From: Clostridium tertium
Lineage (GTDB): Bacteria; Bacillota; Clostridia; Clostridiales; Clostridiaceae
DNA length: 64,000 nucleotides
Reading direction: 5' to 3'
NCBI RefSeq assembly: GCF_017873245.1
Contig: NZ_JAGGJY010000011.1
Location: 62,001 to 126,000 of the forward strand
Each line of letters starts with the position of its first letter. Positions within the stretch are counted from its first letter, which is position 1. Both the position numbers and the translations under genes were made by a program. Of the stretch, positions 27,343-37,150 are shown in pieces. Under the pieces are notes generated by a model. That model searched no databases, had not been told where the DNA came from, and saw only the letters and a program-made list of their open reading frames with translations.

Positions 27343-28047
27343 ATGAAGTCATATAATGTTTTAATTGTAGAAGATGAAAAAGAAATAGCAGATGCTATAG
27401 AAATATATTTAAAAAATCAAGGATATAATGTTTTTAAAGGATACAATGGAATAGAAGGTTTAGAAATTATAAGTAAAGAAGAAATTCATTTAGCAATAGT
27501 AGATATAATGATGCCAAGGATGGATGGAATAGCCATGACTATGAAGCTGAGAGAAAAATATGATTTTCCAGTTATTATGCTTTCAGCAAAATCAGAAGAA
27601 GTTGATAAAATAATGGGTTTAAACATAGGTGCGGATGATTATGTAACTAAGCCTTTTACACCTTTAGAATTACTAGCTAGAGTTAATTCCCAGCTAAGAA
27701 GATATTCAAAATTTCTAAGTTTAGTAGGGGTAGAAAAAGAAAAATCTAATAGTTTTGTAATTGGAGGACTTGAATTAAATGTTGATACAGTTGAATTAAC
27801 TGTTGATGGAAACCCAGTAAAAATTACTCCAATTGAATTTAAAATACTTCATTTGCTTATGCAAAATCCAGGAAGAGTATTTTCTCCTGAAGAAATATAT
27901 GAAAGAGTATGGAATGAACAAGCAATTAATACTGATACAATAATGGTTCATGTAAGAAATATAAGAGAAAAAATTGAAATTAATCCTAAAAATCCAAAAT
28001 ATTTAAAGGTGGTGTGGGGAGTTGGATACAAAATTGAAAAGCAGTAA
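27343..28047 (+). CDS. OmpR/PhoB-type response regulator
   Basis: A 234-residue regulator. The receiver has the acidic pair VEDE, phosphoacceptor Asp in IVDIMMPRMDG, Thr/Ser in MLSAKSEE and Lys in YVTKPF. The C-terminal winged helix has ITPIEFKILHLLMQNPGRVFSPEEIYERVW. It is VanR-like. The kinase gene overlaps its 3' end by 26 bases. It sits behind the DedA/glycosyltransferase operon, so it may regulate envelope lipid genes. Confidence 0.92.
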   Translation: MKSYNVLIVEDEKEIADAIEIYLKNQGYNVFKGYNGIEGLEIISKEEIHLAIVDIMMPRMDGIAMTMKLREKYDFPVIMLSAKSEEVDKIMGLNIGADDYVTKPFTPLELLARVNSQLRRYSKFLSLVGVEKEKSNSFVIGGLELNVDTVELTVDGNPVKITPIEFKILHLLMQNPGRVFSPEEIYERVWNEQAINTDTIMVHVRNIREKIEINPKNPKYLKVVWGVGYKIEKQ

Positions 28048-30196
28048 ATATAATTATTTTTTTAGTGCAATAGTATATATATTAGTGATTATGACATCAA
28101 TAGGTTTAGTGGCATCTTACCCTAGAATATCAAAACTTGCAAATGAAAAAGAAAAGCCTTCATATTTTGAAGATTATAATTTTCAAATGGATCTATATAA
28201 AGGAAGTTTTGTATTGTATAAGGATCTTCTAGAAAAGGAGCAAAATAAAGATATTCCTGCTGATGAAATCTTTTTTAAAGAATATAAAGGCTATAGTGAA
28301 AATGATATGACTGATTATAGCTTTATAAAGAGAAATATTAATTATGAAATAGGTAATTGGAATAAAGTATTAAAAAGAGAATTAAAGAATTTAGATTATT
28401 ATATAGTTGATAAAAAAACTAATACTTTTTCTTCAAATACGGAAAAAAAATTAAGTGATTTAATTTTAAATGAAGATAATAAAGAAGTTTTAAATGATTT
28501 AGATAATTATTATGGCTATTACATGGTTATTGATTATAATGAGTATGGAGAAATTAGTATAAATAAAATAAAAGGTGCAAATGAAAATGTAATAAGTACT
28601 TTCTTAGATTTTCAGTGGAGAAATTTAATTAATGGAGATAGTGATTTTGTTTTATCAAATCCTAAAAATATAACTATTGTTTATGGTGTACCAAATGATA
28701 TTAAATATGTTGATAGAATAAGCAATTATGTTGATAGAGCAGAGAGCTATGCATATGGGGATATAATACTGGTTTATATATTAATAGCTTATATAGCTAT
28801 AATGTTTATATCGTTAATTATTCCATTTAGAAAATCAAAGGATATTATAGGAGTTAAAAGAATTATTAAGATTCCTTTTGAAATAAGTGTAATTTTAATT
28901 ACGTTAATAACAACTTTAGTTGCGTTTTCACCTAATATATCCTATTGGACCGTAAACAATGAATGGGTTAAGGAATCACTAGTAAGAGTTGGAATACCAT
29001 TTGAGTTTACAAATTCAATATTAATGATAGGTAATATTGCTTATTGGTTTGTACTATTAATAACAGCTTTTACATCAGTAGTGTTAATTAAATATATATT
29101 TAATAAAGGGTTAAAAAACTATATAAAAGAAAATACAATAATATATAAAATATTTAGGCTAATAAAAAGAATATGGATAAAAATATATGATGAAGTTACA
29201 AATATAGATTTAAATGATAAATCTAATAAAATAATAATAAAGATATTAGCAGTTAACTTTATAGCTCTTGCTTTTATGAGTATCATATGGTTTTTAGGCG
29301 TAGGTGCAGCCATAATATATACAGTATTTTTATATTTTGTTTTAAGAAAGTATTTTAATGATATAAGGAATAAGTATCAAATATTATTAGAAGCTACAAA
29401 TAAAATTGCAGAAGGTAATTTAGATGTTACTATAGAAGAAGAACTTGGAGTTTTCGAACCATTAAAAGATGAACTTCAAAAAATACAAAAAGGATTTAAA
29501 AATGCAGTTAATGAAGAAGTAAAAAGTCAAAGAATGAAAACAGAGCTTATTTCTAATGTTTCTCATGATTTAAAAACACCGTTAACATCAATAATTACTT
29601 ATATAGATTTACTAAAGGATGAAAATATAAGTGAAGAAAATAGAAAATTATATTTAGATACATTAGATAGAAAATCCCAAAGGCTGAAGAACTTGATAGA
29701 AGATTTATTTGAAGTAAGTAAGGCAACAAGTAAAAATATTCAACTAAATATAGTTAATGTGGATATAGTTTCACTTATGAAGCAAACTCAATTTGAATTA
29801 AGTGATAAAATTGAAGAATCATCACTAAAATTTAAGTGGAATTTCCCGGGAAATAAAGTGATAGTTCCATTAGATAGTCAAAAGACTTTTAGAGTATTTG
29901 AGAATTTATTAATTAATATAGTTAAGTATTCAATGCAAAACTCAAGAGTATTTATAGATATAATAGATGGAAACGAAGAAGTTTATGTAACATTAAAAAA
30001 TATGTCAGCAAATGAAATAGATTTTACAGCAGAAGAAATAGTAGAAAGATTTGCTCGTGGAGATAAGTCTAGAAATACAGAAGGATCAGGGCTTGGCTTA
30101 GCAATAGCAAAAAGTTTTGTTGAATTACAAGGCGGTACATTAGATATAGAAATAGATGGAGATTTATTTAAAGTAGTATTAAAATTTAAAAAGTAA
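28022..30196 (+). CDS. large multi-TM sensor histidine kinase
   Basis: A 724-residue kinase starting with TTG inside the regulator gene after GGTGGTG. It has one N-terminal helix (about 12-35), a long extracytoplasmic stretch (about 36-235), then several helices (about 240-260, 282-305, 330-352, 405-445). A HAMP-like linker (EATNKIAEGNLDVTIEEELG) leads to HisKA (ISNVSHDLKTPLTSI), the N box FENLLINIVKYSM and G2 EGSGLGLAIAKS. The C-terminal half resembles VanS-type kinases; the outer domain is not recognised. It is the partner of the regulator at 27343. Confidence 0.9.
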   Translation: MDTKLKSSKYNYFFSAIVYILVIMTSIGLVASYPRISKLANEKEKPSYFEDYNFQMDLYKGSFVLYKDLLEKEQNKDIPADEIFFKEYKGYSENDMTDYSFIKRNINYEIGNWNKVLKRELKNLDYYIVDKKTNTFSSNTEKKLSDLILNEDNKEVLNDLDNYYGYYMVIDYNEYGEISINKIKGANENVISTFLDFQWRNLINGDSDFVLSNPKNITIVYGVPNDIKYVDRISNYVDRAESYAYGDIILVYILIAYIAIMFISLIIPFRKSKDIIGVKRIIKIPFEISVILITLITTLVAFSPNISYWTVNNEWVKESLVRVGIPFEFTNSILMIGNIAYWFVLLITAFTSVVLIKYIFNKGLKNYIKENTIIYKIFRLIKRIWIKIYDEVTNIDLNDKSNKIIIKILAVNFIALAFMSIIWFLGVGAAIIYTVFLYFVLRKYFNDIRNKYQILLEATNKIAEGNLDVTIEEELGVFEPLKDELQKIQKGFKNAVNEEVKSQRMKTELISNVSHDLKTPLTSIITYIDLLKDENISEENRKLYLDTLDRKSQRLKNLIEDLFEVSKATSKNIQLNIVNVDIVSLMKQTQFELSDKIEESSLKFKWNFPGNKVIVPLDSQKTFRVFENLLINIVKYSMQNSRVFIDIIDGNEEVYVTLKNMSANEIDFTAEEIVERFARGDKSRNTEGSGLGLAIAKSFVELQGGTLDIEIDGDLFKVVLKFKK

Positions 30197-30198
30197 TT

Positions 30199-30240
30199 AA
30201 AAAAATCACTAATATCCCTTAGATATTAGTGATTTTTTAT
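30199..30240 (+). terminator. intrinsic terminator
   Basis: AAAAAATCACTAATATC pairs perfectly with GATATTAGTGATTTTTT. Confidence 0.85.
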
Positions 30241-30268
30241 AATTTATAGAAAAAGTTTACCGGAAATG

Positions 30269-30297
30269 TTGAAATAGCTTGTCTATTTAACTATAAT
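30269..30297 (+). promoter_or_regulatory. promoter of the ABC importer operon
   Basis: TTGAAA (30269-30274), 17-base spacer and TATAAT (30292-30297). No riboswitch lies between it and the first gene at 30333. Confidence 0.7.
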
Positions 30298-30332
30298 AAA
30301 AATGGATTTAAAGATTGTAGGAGGATTAACAA

Positions 30333-31262
30333 ATGAGAAATTTTAAAAAATTGTTATCACTTATTTTGATATCAATGTTCTCAGTTATTTTAATTGGATG
30401 TGGATCAAATGAAAAAAATGAAGAGGCTTCTATAGAAGATGCAACATTAAAAATTGGTTTAATGCCAGCTGTTGATACAGCACCAATACTTATTGCAGAA
30501 AAAAATGGGTACTTTAAAGATGCAGGTATAGAGGTAGAAATAGAAATTTATAATAATGCTCAAAATAGACAAAGTGCTCTTCAAAGTAATGCTATAGATG
30601 GAGCAATGACTGACTTTATAGCTGTTGCTACTAATGTAGATGGTGGGTTTGATATAAAAGCAACAACAATGACAGATGGAATGTTCCCTGTATTAGCTAC
30701 TGAAGGGGCAACTGATAAAAAGGACATAAAAGTTGGAATGATGGAAGTAAGCGTTTCTAATTACTTAATCGATAAGTGGCTTGGAGATAAATATAATGTA
30801 GAAAAGGTATTTATAAATGAAATACCAGCAAGACTTGCTGCTTTAAAAAGTGGTGAAGTTGATATGAGTTTATTCCCAGAACCAGTAGCTTCAAATGGAG
30901 AATTACAAGGATTAAAGAAAAATGTTTATGGAATGGATGATGAATTTTCAGCAGATTGTTTAGTTTTTACTGGAAAAGCTATATCTGAAAAACCAAATAC
31001 TATTAAGGCTTTTCATGAAGCATATAATAAAGCTGTAGAAGAAATAAACAAAAATCCTGAAATAGCAAAAGATATATTAATTGAAAAAATACCAAATACA
31101 AATCCTGCGGTAAAAGATATTATGGTATTACCTACATATAAAAAAGCAGCCCTTCCAAGTGATGAGTATTTACAAAGTGTAATAGACTGGACTGAAAAAA
31201 CTTTAAATAAAGATTTATCAGTAAAGCCAGCTGATTTATTAGAAGGAAAATTTGTAAAGTAG
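30333..31262 (+). CDS. ABC transporter substrate-binding lipoprotein (NMT1/SsuA-like)
   Basis: A 309-residue lipoprotein with a signal peptide ending in LIGC; Cys23 is the lipidated residue. The mature part is a type II periplasmic-binding fold of the NMT1/SsuA/TauA class: LMPAVDTAPILIAEKNGYFKDAGIEVEI and RQSALQSNAIDGAMTDF. Members bind sulfonates, nitrate, pyrimidine precursors or other small anions. No TPP or SAM riboswitch precedes it, so the ligand stays open. The ATPase and permease genes follow directly. Confidence 0.88.
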   Translation: MRNFKKLLSLILISMFSVILIGCGSNEKNEEASIEDATLKIGLMPAVDTAPILIAEKNGYFKDAGIEVEIEIYNNAQNRQSALQSNAIDGAMTDFIAVATNVDGGFDIKATTMTDGMFPVLATEGATDKKDIKVGMMEVSVSNYLIDKWLGDKYNVEKVFINEIPARLAALKSGEVDMSLFPEPVASNGELQGLKKNVYGMDDEFSADCLVFTGKAISEKPNTIKAFHEAYNKAVEEINKNPEIAKDILIEKIPNTNPAVKDIMVLPTYKKAALPSDEYLQSVIDWTEKTLNKDLSVKPADLLEGKFVK

Positions 31263-31263
31263 T

Positions 31264-31962
31264 ATGATAAAAATAAGTGATTTAACCGTGAAGTATAAGA
31301 ATGAAAAAGCTATAGATAGCTTAAGTTTATCTATAGAAAAAGGAAAGACTTATGCAATTATAGGTAAATCAGGATGTGGAAAAACAACCCTGCTATATAC
31401 TATAGCAGGGCTTATTTCTAATTATGAAGGGAAATTAGAAATAGAAGGAGAAACTTCTTTAATACTACAAAATTTAGGATTATTTAATTGGTTTACAGTA
31501 TATAAAAATATAGAGATTGGATTAAATAAGTATAAATTTACAAAAAAACAAAAAGAAAAATTAGTTAATGATGTACTAAAAGAATTAGATTTACTAAGTT
31601 TTAAGAATAAATATCCAAAGGAATTAAGTGGAGGACAAAAGCAAAGGGTAGCTATAGCAAGAACAATAATAAGCAACCCAGAAACGCTACTATTGGATGA
31701 AGCAACTTCTGCACTAGATTCAATAAACAAGGAAAAAATTCAGGATTTACTTTTAGATATAAAAGATAAGAGAAGCAATACGATGATTTTAGTAACACAT
31801 AGTATTGAAGAAGCTGTTTTTTTAGGTGAGTATATAGTTGTTATGAAGGATGGTAAAATACATAGCATAATTAATAATAGATATTTTGGTGATAAAGATA
31901 TAAGAAAGAAACAAGAGTACATAGAAATATGTAATGAAGTAAGAGGTAAACTATATGATTAA
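31264..31962 (+). CDS. ABC transporter ATPase (SsuB/TauB-like)
   Basis: A 232-residue import ATPase: Walker A GKSGCGKTT, Q-loop ILQNLGLFNW, signature LSGGQKQRVAIART, Walker B TLLLDEATSALDS and His in VTHS. Walker B has DEAT rather than the common DEPF/DEPT. It begins one base after the binding-protein stop and overlaps the permease by eight bases, so it belongs to a three-gene operon. Confidence 0.92.
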   Translation: MIKISDLTVKYKNEKAIDSLSLSIEKGKTYAIIGKSGCGKTTLLYTIAGLISNYEGKLEIEGETSLILQNLGLFNWFTVYKNIEIGLNKYKFTKKQKEKLVNDVLKELDLLSFKNKYPKELSGGQKQRVAIARTIISNPETLLLDEATSALDSINKEKIQDLLLDIKDKRSNTMILVTHSIEEAVFLGEYIVVMKDGKIHSIINNRYFGDKDIRKKQEYIEICNEVRGKLYD

Positions 31963-32701
31963 AGAGCTACTATTAAAAATAATAAAAGGACTCTATGGAG
32001 TAATAATTGTAGTTGCTTTATGGTATTTACTAAGTATGTTAATAGGTACTAATATGGTACCATCCCCTAAAACTACTATATATGAGCTAATAAGATTATT
32101 ACAAAATGATTTTATATATCATATTTTATATAGCATGTATAGAATATTGGGAGCTATATTAATATCATTAATTATAGGGATTCCAGTTGGAATTGCTCTT
32201 GGACTTAGTAGTTTAGTAGATAAAATAATTTCACCAGTAGTATATCTACTATATCCTATACCTAAAATAGCTTTTTTACCTATATTTATGGTTATGTTTG
32301 GAATAGGAGATAAATCTAAAATAATACTTATGGTAACTATAATAGTTTTTCAAATTTTAATAGTTGCAAGAGATGCAGTTAAAGAAATTGACAAAGATGT
32401 ATTAATATCTGCTAGAGTTATGAAATTTAGTAAAAGTGATACTATATTAAAAGTAGTGATGCCTGCAATAGCACCCAAAGTATTTTCTGCTTTAAGAGTA
32501 AGTATAGGAATAGCAATTTCTGCTTTATTCTTTAGTGAAAATTATGCAACTAAATATGGAATAGGATATTATATAATGAATTCATGGTCAATGGTTGATT
32601 ATAAAGGAATGTTTGCTGGAGTATTAGCTCTTAGCATTATGTCTCTTATTATATTTAAAATTATAGATTTATTAGAAAAGAAAATATGTCCATGGAATTA
32701 A
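31955..32701 (+). CDS. ABC transporter permease (SsuC/TauC-like)
   Basis: A 248-residue inner-membrane permease with about six helices. The EAA loop is seen as DKDVLISARVMKFSKSDTILKVVMPAIAPKVF (around 145-177). It is the BPD_transp_1 partner of the preceding ATPase and lipoprotein. The start follows AGAGGT. It is ended by the terminator at 32704. Confidence 0.92.
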   Translation: MIKELLLKIIKGLYGVIIVVALWYLLSMLIGTNMVPSPKTTIYELIRLLQNDFIYHILYSMYRILGAILISLIIGIPVGIALGLSSLVDKIISPVVYLLYPIPKIAFLPIFMVMFGIGDKSKIILMVTIIVFQILIVARDAVKEIDKDVLISARVMKFSKSDTILKVVMPAIAPKVFSALRVSIGIAISALFFSENYATKYGIGYYIMNSWSMVDYKGMFAGVLALSIMSLIIFKIIDLLEKKICPWN

Positions 32702-32703
32702 TA

Positions 32704-32765
32704 AAAGCCTAATTAGTATATAGAACATACTTTCTTAAGTATATTTATAACTAATTAGGTTTTTA
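32704..32765 (+). terminator. long-stem terminator
   Basis: AAAGCCTAATTAGT pairs with ACTAATTAGGTTTTT around an inner ATACTT/AAGTAT hairpin. Confidence 0.75.
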
Positions 32766-32847
32766 TTATAAACAATGATTGTATAAATTATTTGATTTAA
32801 CAAAGTAATAAATATGTCAATAATTATTTAAGTAGAATTCTGTTATA

Positions 32848-33480
32848 TTATTTATCTATATAGTTTACTGTAGTAAACATGCCACCAACTCCTGGTGCAG
32901 CATTATTAGTTACATGATGAGGCATGTGGCAATGCATTGGCCAAATACCAGGATTTTTAGCTATAAATTCAATAGCCCATGTTTCTTCCGAAGTAACTAA
33001 AATTATATTTTTATATATTTGAGTTTCCTTTCTTATTGGGAATCCATCGGCACCAACAACTTTAAATTGATGGCCATGAAGATGAATTGGATGATGGTGT
33101 ATTTGAATATTACAAAATCTTACCTTTACAGTATCACCATAGCAAACTTCAAGTGGATTAGTTGAAGGATAACATTTACCATTCATAGTAAAGAAATTAG
33201 AATGAGGCATTTTAAATGTTAAGTTATAAGTACCTTTAGTTATATCTCCCCAAGGTAATTCATCAACTGCCCATTCTTGAAGAGCTACTAGATAATCTTT
33301 ATAATTTTTTCTTTTCTTATTTTGGGGATCCTCACCATATTATATCATAAGGCTCGTACAAAAAGTCCAGGTATAAGCTCCAGGTTAACTACTTCTGAAA
33401 CTAAAGTAAAAAGTTTAACGCCATCTTTATAGACATATTCTAAATATTTTATGTCGGGTGTTATTACTATAATAAGCTCC
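32848..33480 (-). pseudogene. decayed multicopper oxidase
   Basis: The 120-residue open frame (32848-33210) is the C-terminal cupredoxin domain, with copper-site motifs HHHPIHLHGHQF and MHCHMPHH. The same frame continues upstream without a start to a stop near 33337 (PQNKKRKNYKDYLVALQEW...). Beyond it, in another frame, an N-terminal remnant reads DIKYLEYVYKDGVKLF...LIPGLFVRAL and ends at TGA (33345-33347) where intact enzymes have a Trp/Gly-Tyr-Asn segment. The central domains are gone. So this is an internally deleted gene with nonsense change, not a small functional protein. No start signal serves the fragment. Confidence 0.8.
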
Positions 33481-33731
33481 TATTAAATTACTATGGTAAT
33501 AATATATTTATTTAGAAAGAAACTTTGATAATTGGTAATACTTAAATTAGTTCTAAAAAACAATTAATAGTGTTGTTAATTAGAATTTAATTTAATTTTA
33601 AGGTTTATATGATAAAATCTTATTAAAACTAACAATAACTTATATAAAGAATAAAAAGTGGGATATAATCTAGAAAAGTGAATTTTATATATAAATAAAT
33701 TATAGTTTTACAAAAGTAAGGGAGAATGAAT

Positions 33732-34412
33732 ATGAAACTATTATTGGTAGAAGATGAAAGAGAGCTTTCAGAAGCATTATTTCAAATATTAACAAATAAT
33801 AAGTATTCAGTTGATGCTGTTTATGATGGAGAGGATGGAATTGATTATGCTTTAACAGGAGTATACGATGTTATAGTTCTGGATATAATGCTACCTAAAT
33901 TAAATGGATTAAGCTTATTAAAGCAATTAAGAAAATCAGGTATTTCTACACCTGTTATTATGCTGACAGCTAAAAGTCAAATTGAAGATAGAGTTCGAGG
34001 TCTTGACTTAGGGGCAGATGATTATTTAACAAAGCCTTTTGCTACAGAAGAGTTACTAGCGCGATTAAGATCTATAACTAGAAGAAAAGGGAATGTTGTA
34101 AATGATAATATATTAACATATGGAGATATAAGTTTAAATTTAGATACTTATGATTTAGATGTAAATAATGAGAATATAAGACTGACTTTGAAAGAATTCG
34201 AGATAATTAAATATTTTATGGAAAGGCCTAAATGTGTTGTTAGCAAAGATGATTTAATAACAAAACTTTGGGGATTTGATTCGGAGGTTGAATATAACAA
34301 TATAGAAGTATATATTTCATTTATAAGAAAAAAATTAACTTATTTAAAATCTAATGTAAGTATTGTAACTATAAGGGGAGTAGGATACAGGATGGAGGAT
34401 AGCATTGTTTGA
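33732..34412 (+). CDS. OmpR-type response regulator
   Basis: A 226-residue regulator. I prefer the second ATG (33732), seven bases after GGGAG, to the ATG at 33726. The receiver has VEDE, Asp in VLDIMLPKLNG, MLTAKSQ and YLTKPF; the winged helix covers about 130-226. It is CutR/CopR/QseB-like. The kinase gene overlaps its stop by eight bases. Its target is unknown. The decayed copper oxidase next door is upstream and on the opposite strand, so a metal role is only a guess. Confidence 0.92.
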   Translation: MKLLLVEDERELSEALFQILTNNKYSVDAVYDGEDGIDYALTGVYDVIVLDIMLPKLNGLSLLKQLRKSGISTPVIMLTAKSQIEDRVRGLDLGADDYLTKPFATEELLARLRSITRRKGNVVNDNILTYGDISLNLDTYDLDVNNENIRLTLKEFEIIKYFMERPKCVVSKDDLITKLWGFDSEVEYNNIEVYISFIRKKLTYLKSNVSIVTIRGVGYRMEDSIV

Positions 34413-35613
34413 TAAATTAAAGAAGAAATTTATATTAATAAATATGTCATTATTAACTTTAGTTTTTATATTAATTTTTGGGACAATATATATTTCTACT
34501 GCTATTAGTATGGATAGAGATTTAGAACATCAATTAAGAGGTGCAATGTTTAATCCTCGTAAGCCTGCAGGACCGGATTCCCCAATGATGGCTGGAAGTA
34601 TAATTATTGATTTAGATACTGACAATAATATAGCTAATGTATTAACTTTTATGGAAATTGATAAGGAGATTTTAGAGGATACTGTATATAAAATAATAAA
34701 AAGCGATAAACAATTTGATAAAGTAAAATTAGACGGAAATAGTTATGGATATATGAAAGAAACTATAAATAAAGGTATGAAGATAGTGCTTATGAGTAGG
34801 GAACCTCAAATAAATGCTTTATCAAGCCTCTTAAGATCATATTTAACTATTGGGAGTATAAGCTTGATAGGATTGCTTTTTATAAGTATTTATTTAACTA
34901 ATAAAACTATAAAACCTATAAAAGATAGCTTTGAAAAGCAAAAGCAATTTATTGCAGATGCCTCACATGAGCTTAAAACACCACTAGCAATTATAAGAAC
35001 CAATACTTCTGTAATTTTATCTAATAAAGAAGATATTGTAAGTAATCAAATTAAATGGATAAATTATATAAATAATCAAACTGAAAGAATGGCAAAATTA
35101 ATAGATGAAATGCTATCTTTAGCTAAGCTTGATACAGGTAAAGAACTTATAGAATTTTCAACATTTGATTTAAGTAAACTATTAAACAATATATTATTAA
35201 CATTTGAAGCTGTTATATTTGAAAATAAAATTGAATTAGAGACAAATATTTTAAACAATGTATTTTTAAAGGGTGATAAAGAAAGTATAAAAAAAGTATT
35301 CATAATATTATTAGACAATGCAATAAAGTATACTAATAAAGATGGTAAAATATATGTGGAGCTTAATTTAGATAAAAATAAAATAAGATTGAAAGTTAGA
35401 AATACAGGTGAAGGTATAAAAAAAGAAGATTTAAATAAAATATTTGAAAGATTTTATAGAGTAGATACTTCAAGAGCAAGAAAAACTGGAGGGTATGGAT
35501 TAGGATTATCAATAGCTAAATCTATAGTTGAAAGTCATAATGGAAAAATATATGCAGAAAGTAACGTAGGTAAAGATACTACATTTATAATAGAATTAAA
35601 TAGTGAAAAATGA
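34405..35613 (+). CDS. sensor histidine kinase
   Basis: A 402-residue kinase from TTG after GGAGG. Two membrane helices (about 12-34 and 150-172) flank a small outer domain of about 110 residues. HisKA has DASHELKTPLAII, N box ILLDNAIKYTNKDG, G1 box RNTGEGIKKEDL, F box FERFYRVD and G2 GYGLGLSIAKS. It is the cognate partner of the overlapping regulator. A small gene of unknown function follows by 31 bases. Confidence 0.92.
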   Translation: MFDKLKKKFILINMSLLTLVFILIFGTIYISTAISMDRDLEHQLRGAMFNPRKPAGPDSPMMAGSIIIDLDTDNNIANVLTFMEIDKEILEDTVYKIIKSDKQFDKVKLDGNSYGYMKETINKGMKIVLMSREPQINALSSLLRSYLTIGSISLIGLLFISIYLTNKTIKPIKDSFEKQKQFIADASHELKTPLAIIRTNTSVILSNKEDIVSNQIKWINYINNQTERMAKLIDEMLSLAKLDTGKELIEFSTFDLSKLLNNILLTFEAVIFENKIELETNILNNVFLKGDKESIKKVFIILLDNAIKYTNKDGKIYVELNLDKNKIRLKVRNTGEGIKKEDLNKIFERFYRVDTSRARKTGGYGLGLSIAKSIVESHNGKIYAESNVGKDTTFIIELNSEK

Positions 35614-35644
35614 AATTTATAATTAAAATAGGAGAAATGTTACT

Positions 35645-35863
35645 ATGAACGATAGAGATTATATAGAAAAAGAAACAAAGTTAGTTTATGGTTATATATT
35701 ACAAGATAATGAGCGATTTGATAATAAAAAGCAATTATACGCAAGGATATTTAACAGTATAAAAACTACAGCAAGGTGTGATATTGGAGGTCTTGAAACA
35801 CTGGATTTATCTTTAAGTGAAATTAAAGAAATTATAAAAAATGTAGTTGAGAATTATAAGTAG
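35645..35863 (+). CDS. 72-residue protein of unknown function
   Basis: A small acidic-to-neutral, probably helical protein (MNDRDYIEKETKLVYGYI...). It has a good AGGAG site 10 bases before ATG and follows the kinase gene closely, so it may belong to that operon. It has one cysteine and no membrane segment. I do not recognise the family. A terminator follows at 35913. Confidence 0.6.
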   Translation: MNDRDYIEKETKLVYGYILQDNERFDNKKQLYARIFNSIKTTARCDIGGLETLDLSLSEIKEIIKNVVENYK

Positions 35864-35912
35864 AATTAAATTTTAATTAATAATTTAAAATAGATAATGT
35901 ACAATTAATGAA

Positions 35913-35938
35913 AAAACTCAGCTTTAGCTGAGTTTTCT
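35913..35938. terminator. intrinsic terminator, probably bidirectional
   Basis: AAAACTCAGC pairs perfectly with GCTGAGTTTT over a TTTA loop, between convergent genes. Confidence 0.75.
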
Positions 35939-35992
35939 TGTTAATTTTAAGTTTTTACAGTTAGTTTTTTAGTTAATAGTGAATAATAATCT

Positions 35993-36406
35993 CTATAAGA
36001 TCATTATAAAAGTTCCAATTGTAATAAATACTCCACCTAAAACTGTTTTAACTGTAAGAGCTTCTTTTAAAATTACAAAAGCTAATATCATGGTTATTAC
36101 AACACTAAATTTATCTATTGGAACTACTTTTGCAGCTTCTCCTATTTGAAGAGCCTTATAATAGAATAGCCAGGATAGGCCAGTAGCTATACCAGATAAA
36201 ATTAAGAAAATCCAGCTTTTTTGACTTATGTTATTAATTTGATTTAAGCTACCATTAATAAAAACTATTCCCCAAGCCATCACTAAGACTACAACAGTAC
36301 GTATTGCAGTAGCTAAGTTTGAATTTATGTTTTCTATTCCTATTTTAGCTAAAATAGATGTAAGTGCAGCAAAAAAAGCTGATAGTAATGCATAAATAAC
36401 CCACAT
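35993..36406 (-). CDS. half-size EamA (DMT) transporter
   Basis: A 137-residue protein with five membrane helices, one EamA repeat, so it would work as a dimer. It begins MWVIYALLSAFFAALTSILAK and holds PIDKFSVVITMILAFVILKEAL, the conserved region before the last helix. I moved the start to the ATG at 36406, which has AAAGGAG at the right distance; the open frame extends upstream without a signal. Small metabolite export is the usual role for the family; the substrate is unknown. Confidence 0.85.
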   Translation of the reverse strand: MWVIYALLSAFFAALTSILAKIGIENINSNLATAIRTVVVLVMAWGIVFINGSLNQINNISQKSWIFLILSGIATGLSWLFYYKALQIGEAAKVVPIDKFSVVITMILAFVILKEALTVKTVLGGVFITIGTFIMIL

Positions 36407-36522
36407 ATTAGCAACTCCTTTAATATTAAATTTTTTTAGCAATATAAAATCCTCCATGAAATATATAGTTATAATTTAATTATATAATACCATTAAATAT
36501 ACAAAAAGGTGATGATAAATAT

Positions 36523-36973
36523 ATGAAAATAGGAATTATTTCAGATACACATAATTTATTACGAGAAGAAGTAATAGGATATTTAAATAGCTGTGACTTA
36601 ATAATACATGCAGGAGATATTTGTAATAAGGAAGTATTGTTAAAACTTAATAATATTGACAAAACAGTTGTTGTGAAAGGTAATAATGATAATAAGATTT
36701 TTGAAGATATATTGAGTAAATAGGAACTATTAGAAATAGAGGGAAAGAAACTATATTGTGCATGAGAAAAATAATATAAATATTAATTTAGAAGAAGTTA
36801 ATATTATAATATATGGGAATTCACATAAATATAGCTTAGATATAAATGAGAATATTATATATCTTAATCCAGAAAGTTGTGGAAGAAAGAGGTTTTCATT
36901 GTCTTTAACTATGGCTATTATGAATATTATAAATGGAAAAATACAAATAGAAAAAATAGATATAAATAATTAA
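36523..36973 (+). pseudogene. broken YfcE/MJ0936-type phosphodiesterase
   Basis: The 5' part reads MKIGIISDTHNLLREE...IIHAGDI...VVVKGNND, the first metal motifs of the YfcE family, and stops at TAG (36721). The frame then continues ELLEIEGKKLY before a frameshift (a two-base loss in a TATAT run would explain it, at about 36754). The rest follows from 36758 in the new frame: IVHEK...IIIYGNSHKYSLDINENIIYLNPESC. The family motif GHTH is changed to GNSH and the middle is shortened. Nonsense, frameshift and lost ligand together mark decay. Confidence 0.78.
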
Positions 36974-37150
36974 AAAACATACATATAATATAAATTTAAA
37001 GCATTATATATAGTAAAGATATATTTAAATATTAATTATAATTTAATAATATTTAATACTTAAAAAACTATTAAGATTAAAGAAAAAAAGAGGAGAACGG
37101 TAGGAGAGTATAGAAATAGTAACTGTATCAAATTTTGTGGAGGGGGTAGT

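Noticed and set aside
32848..33210. Functional single-domain cupredoxin or small multicopper protein
   Set aside because: The frame runs upstream of its Met without start signals into more oxidase sequence, and an N-terminal oxidase remnant follows in another frame.
36758..36973. Separate 71-residue gene
   Set aside because: It is the C-terminal part of the YfcE-like protein after a frameshift, with no ribosome-binding site of its own.
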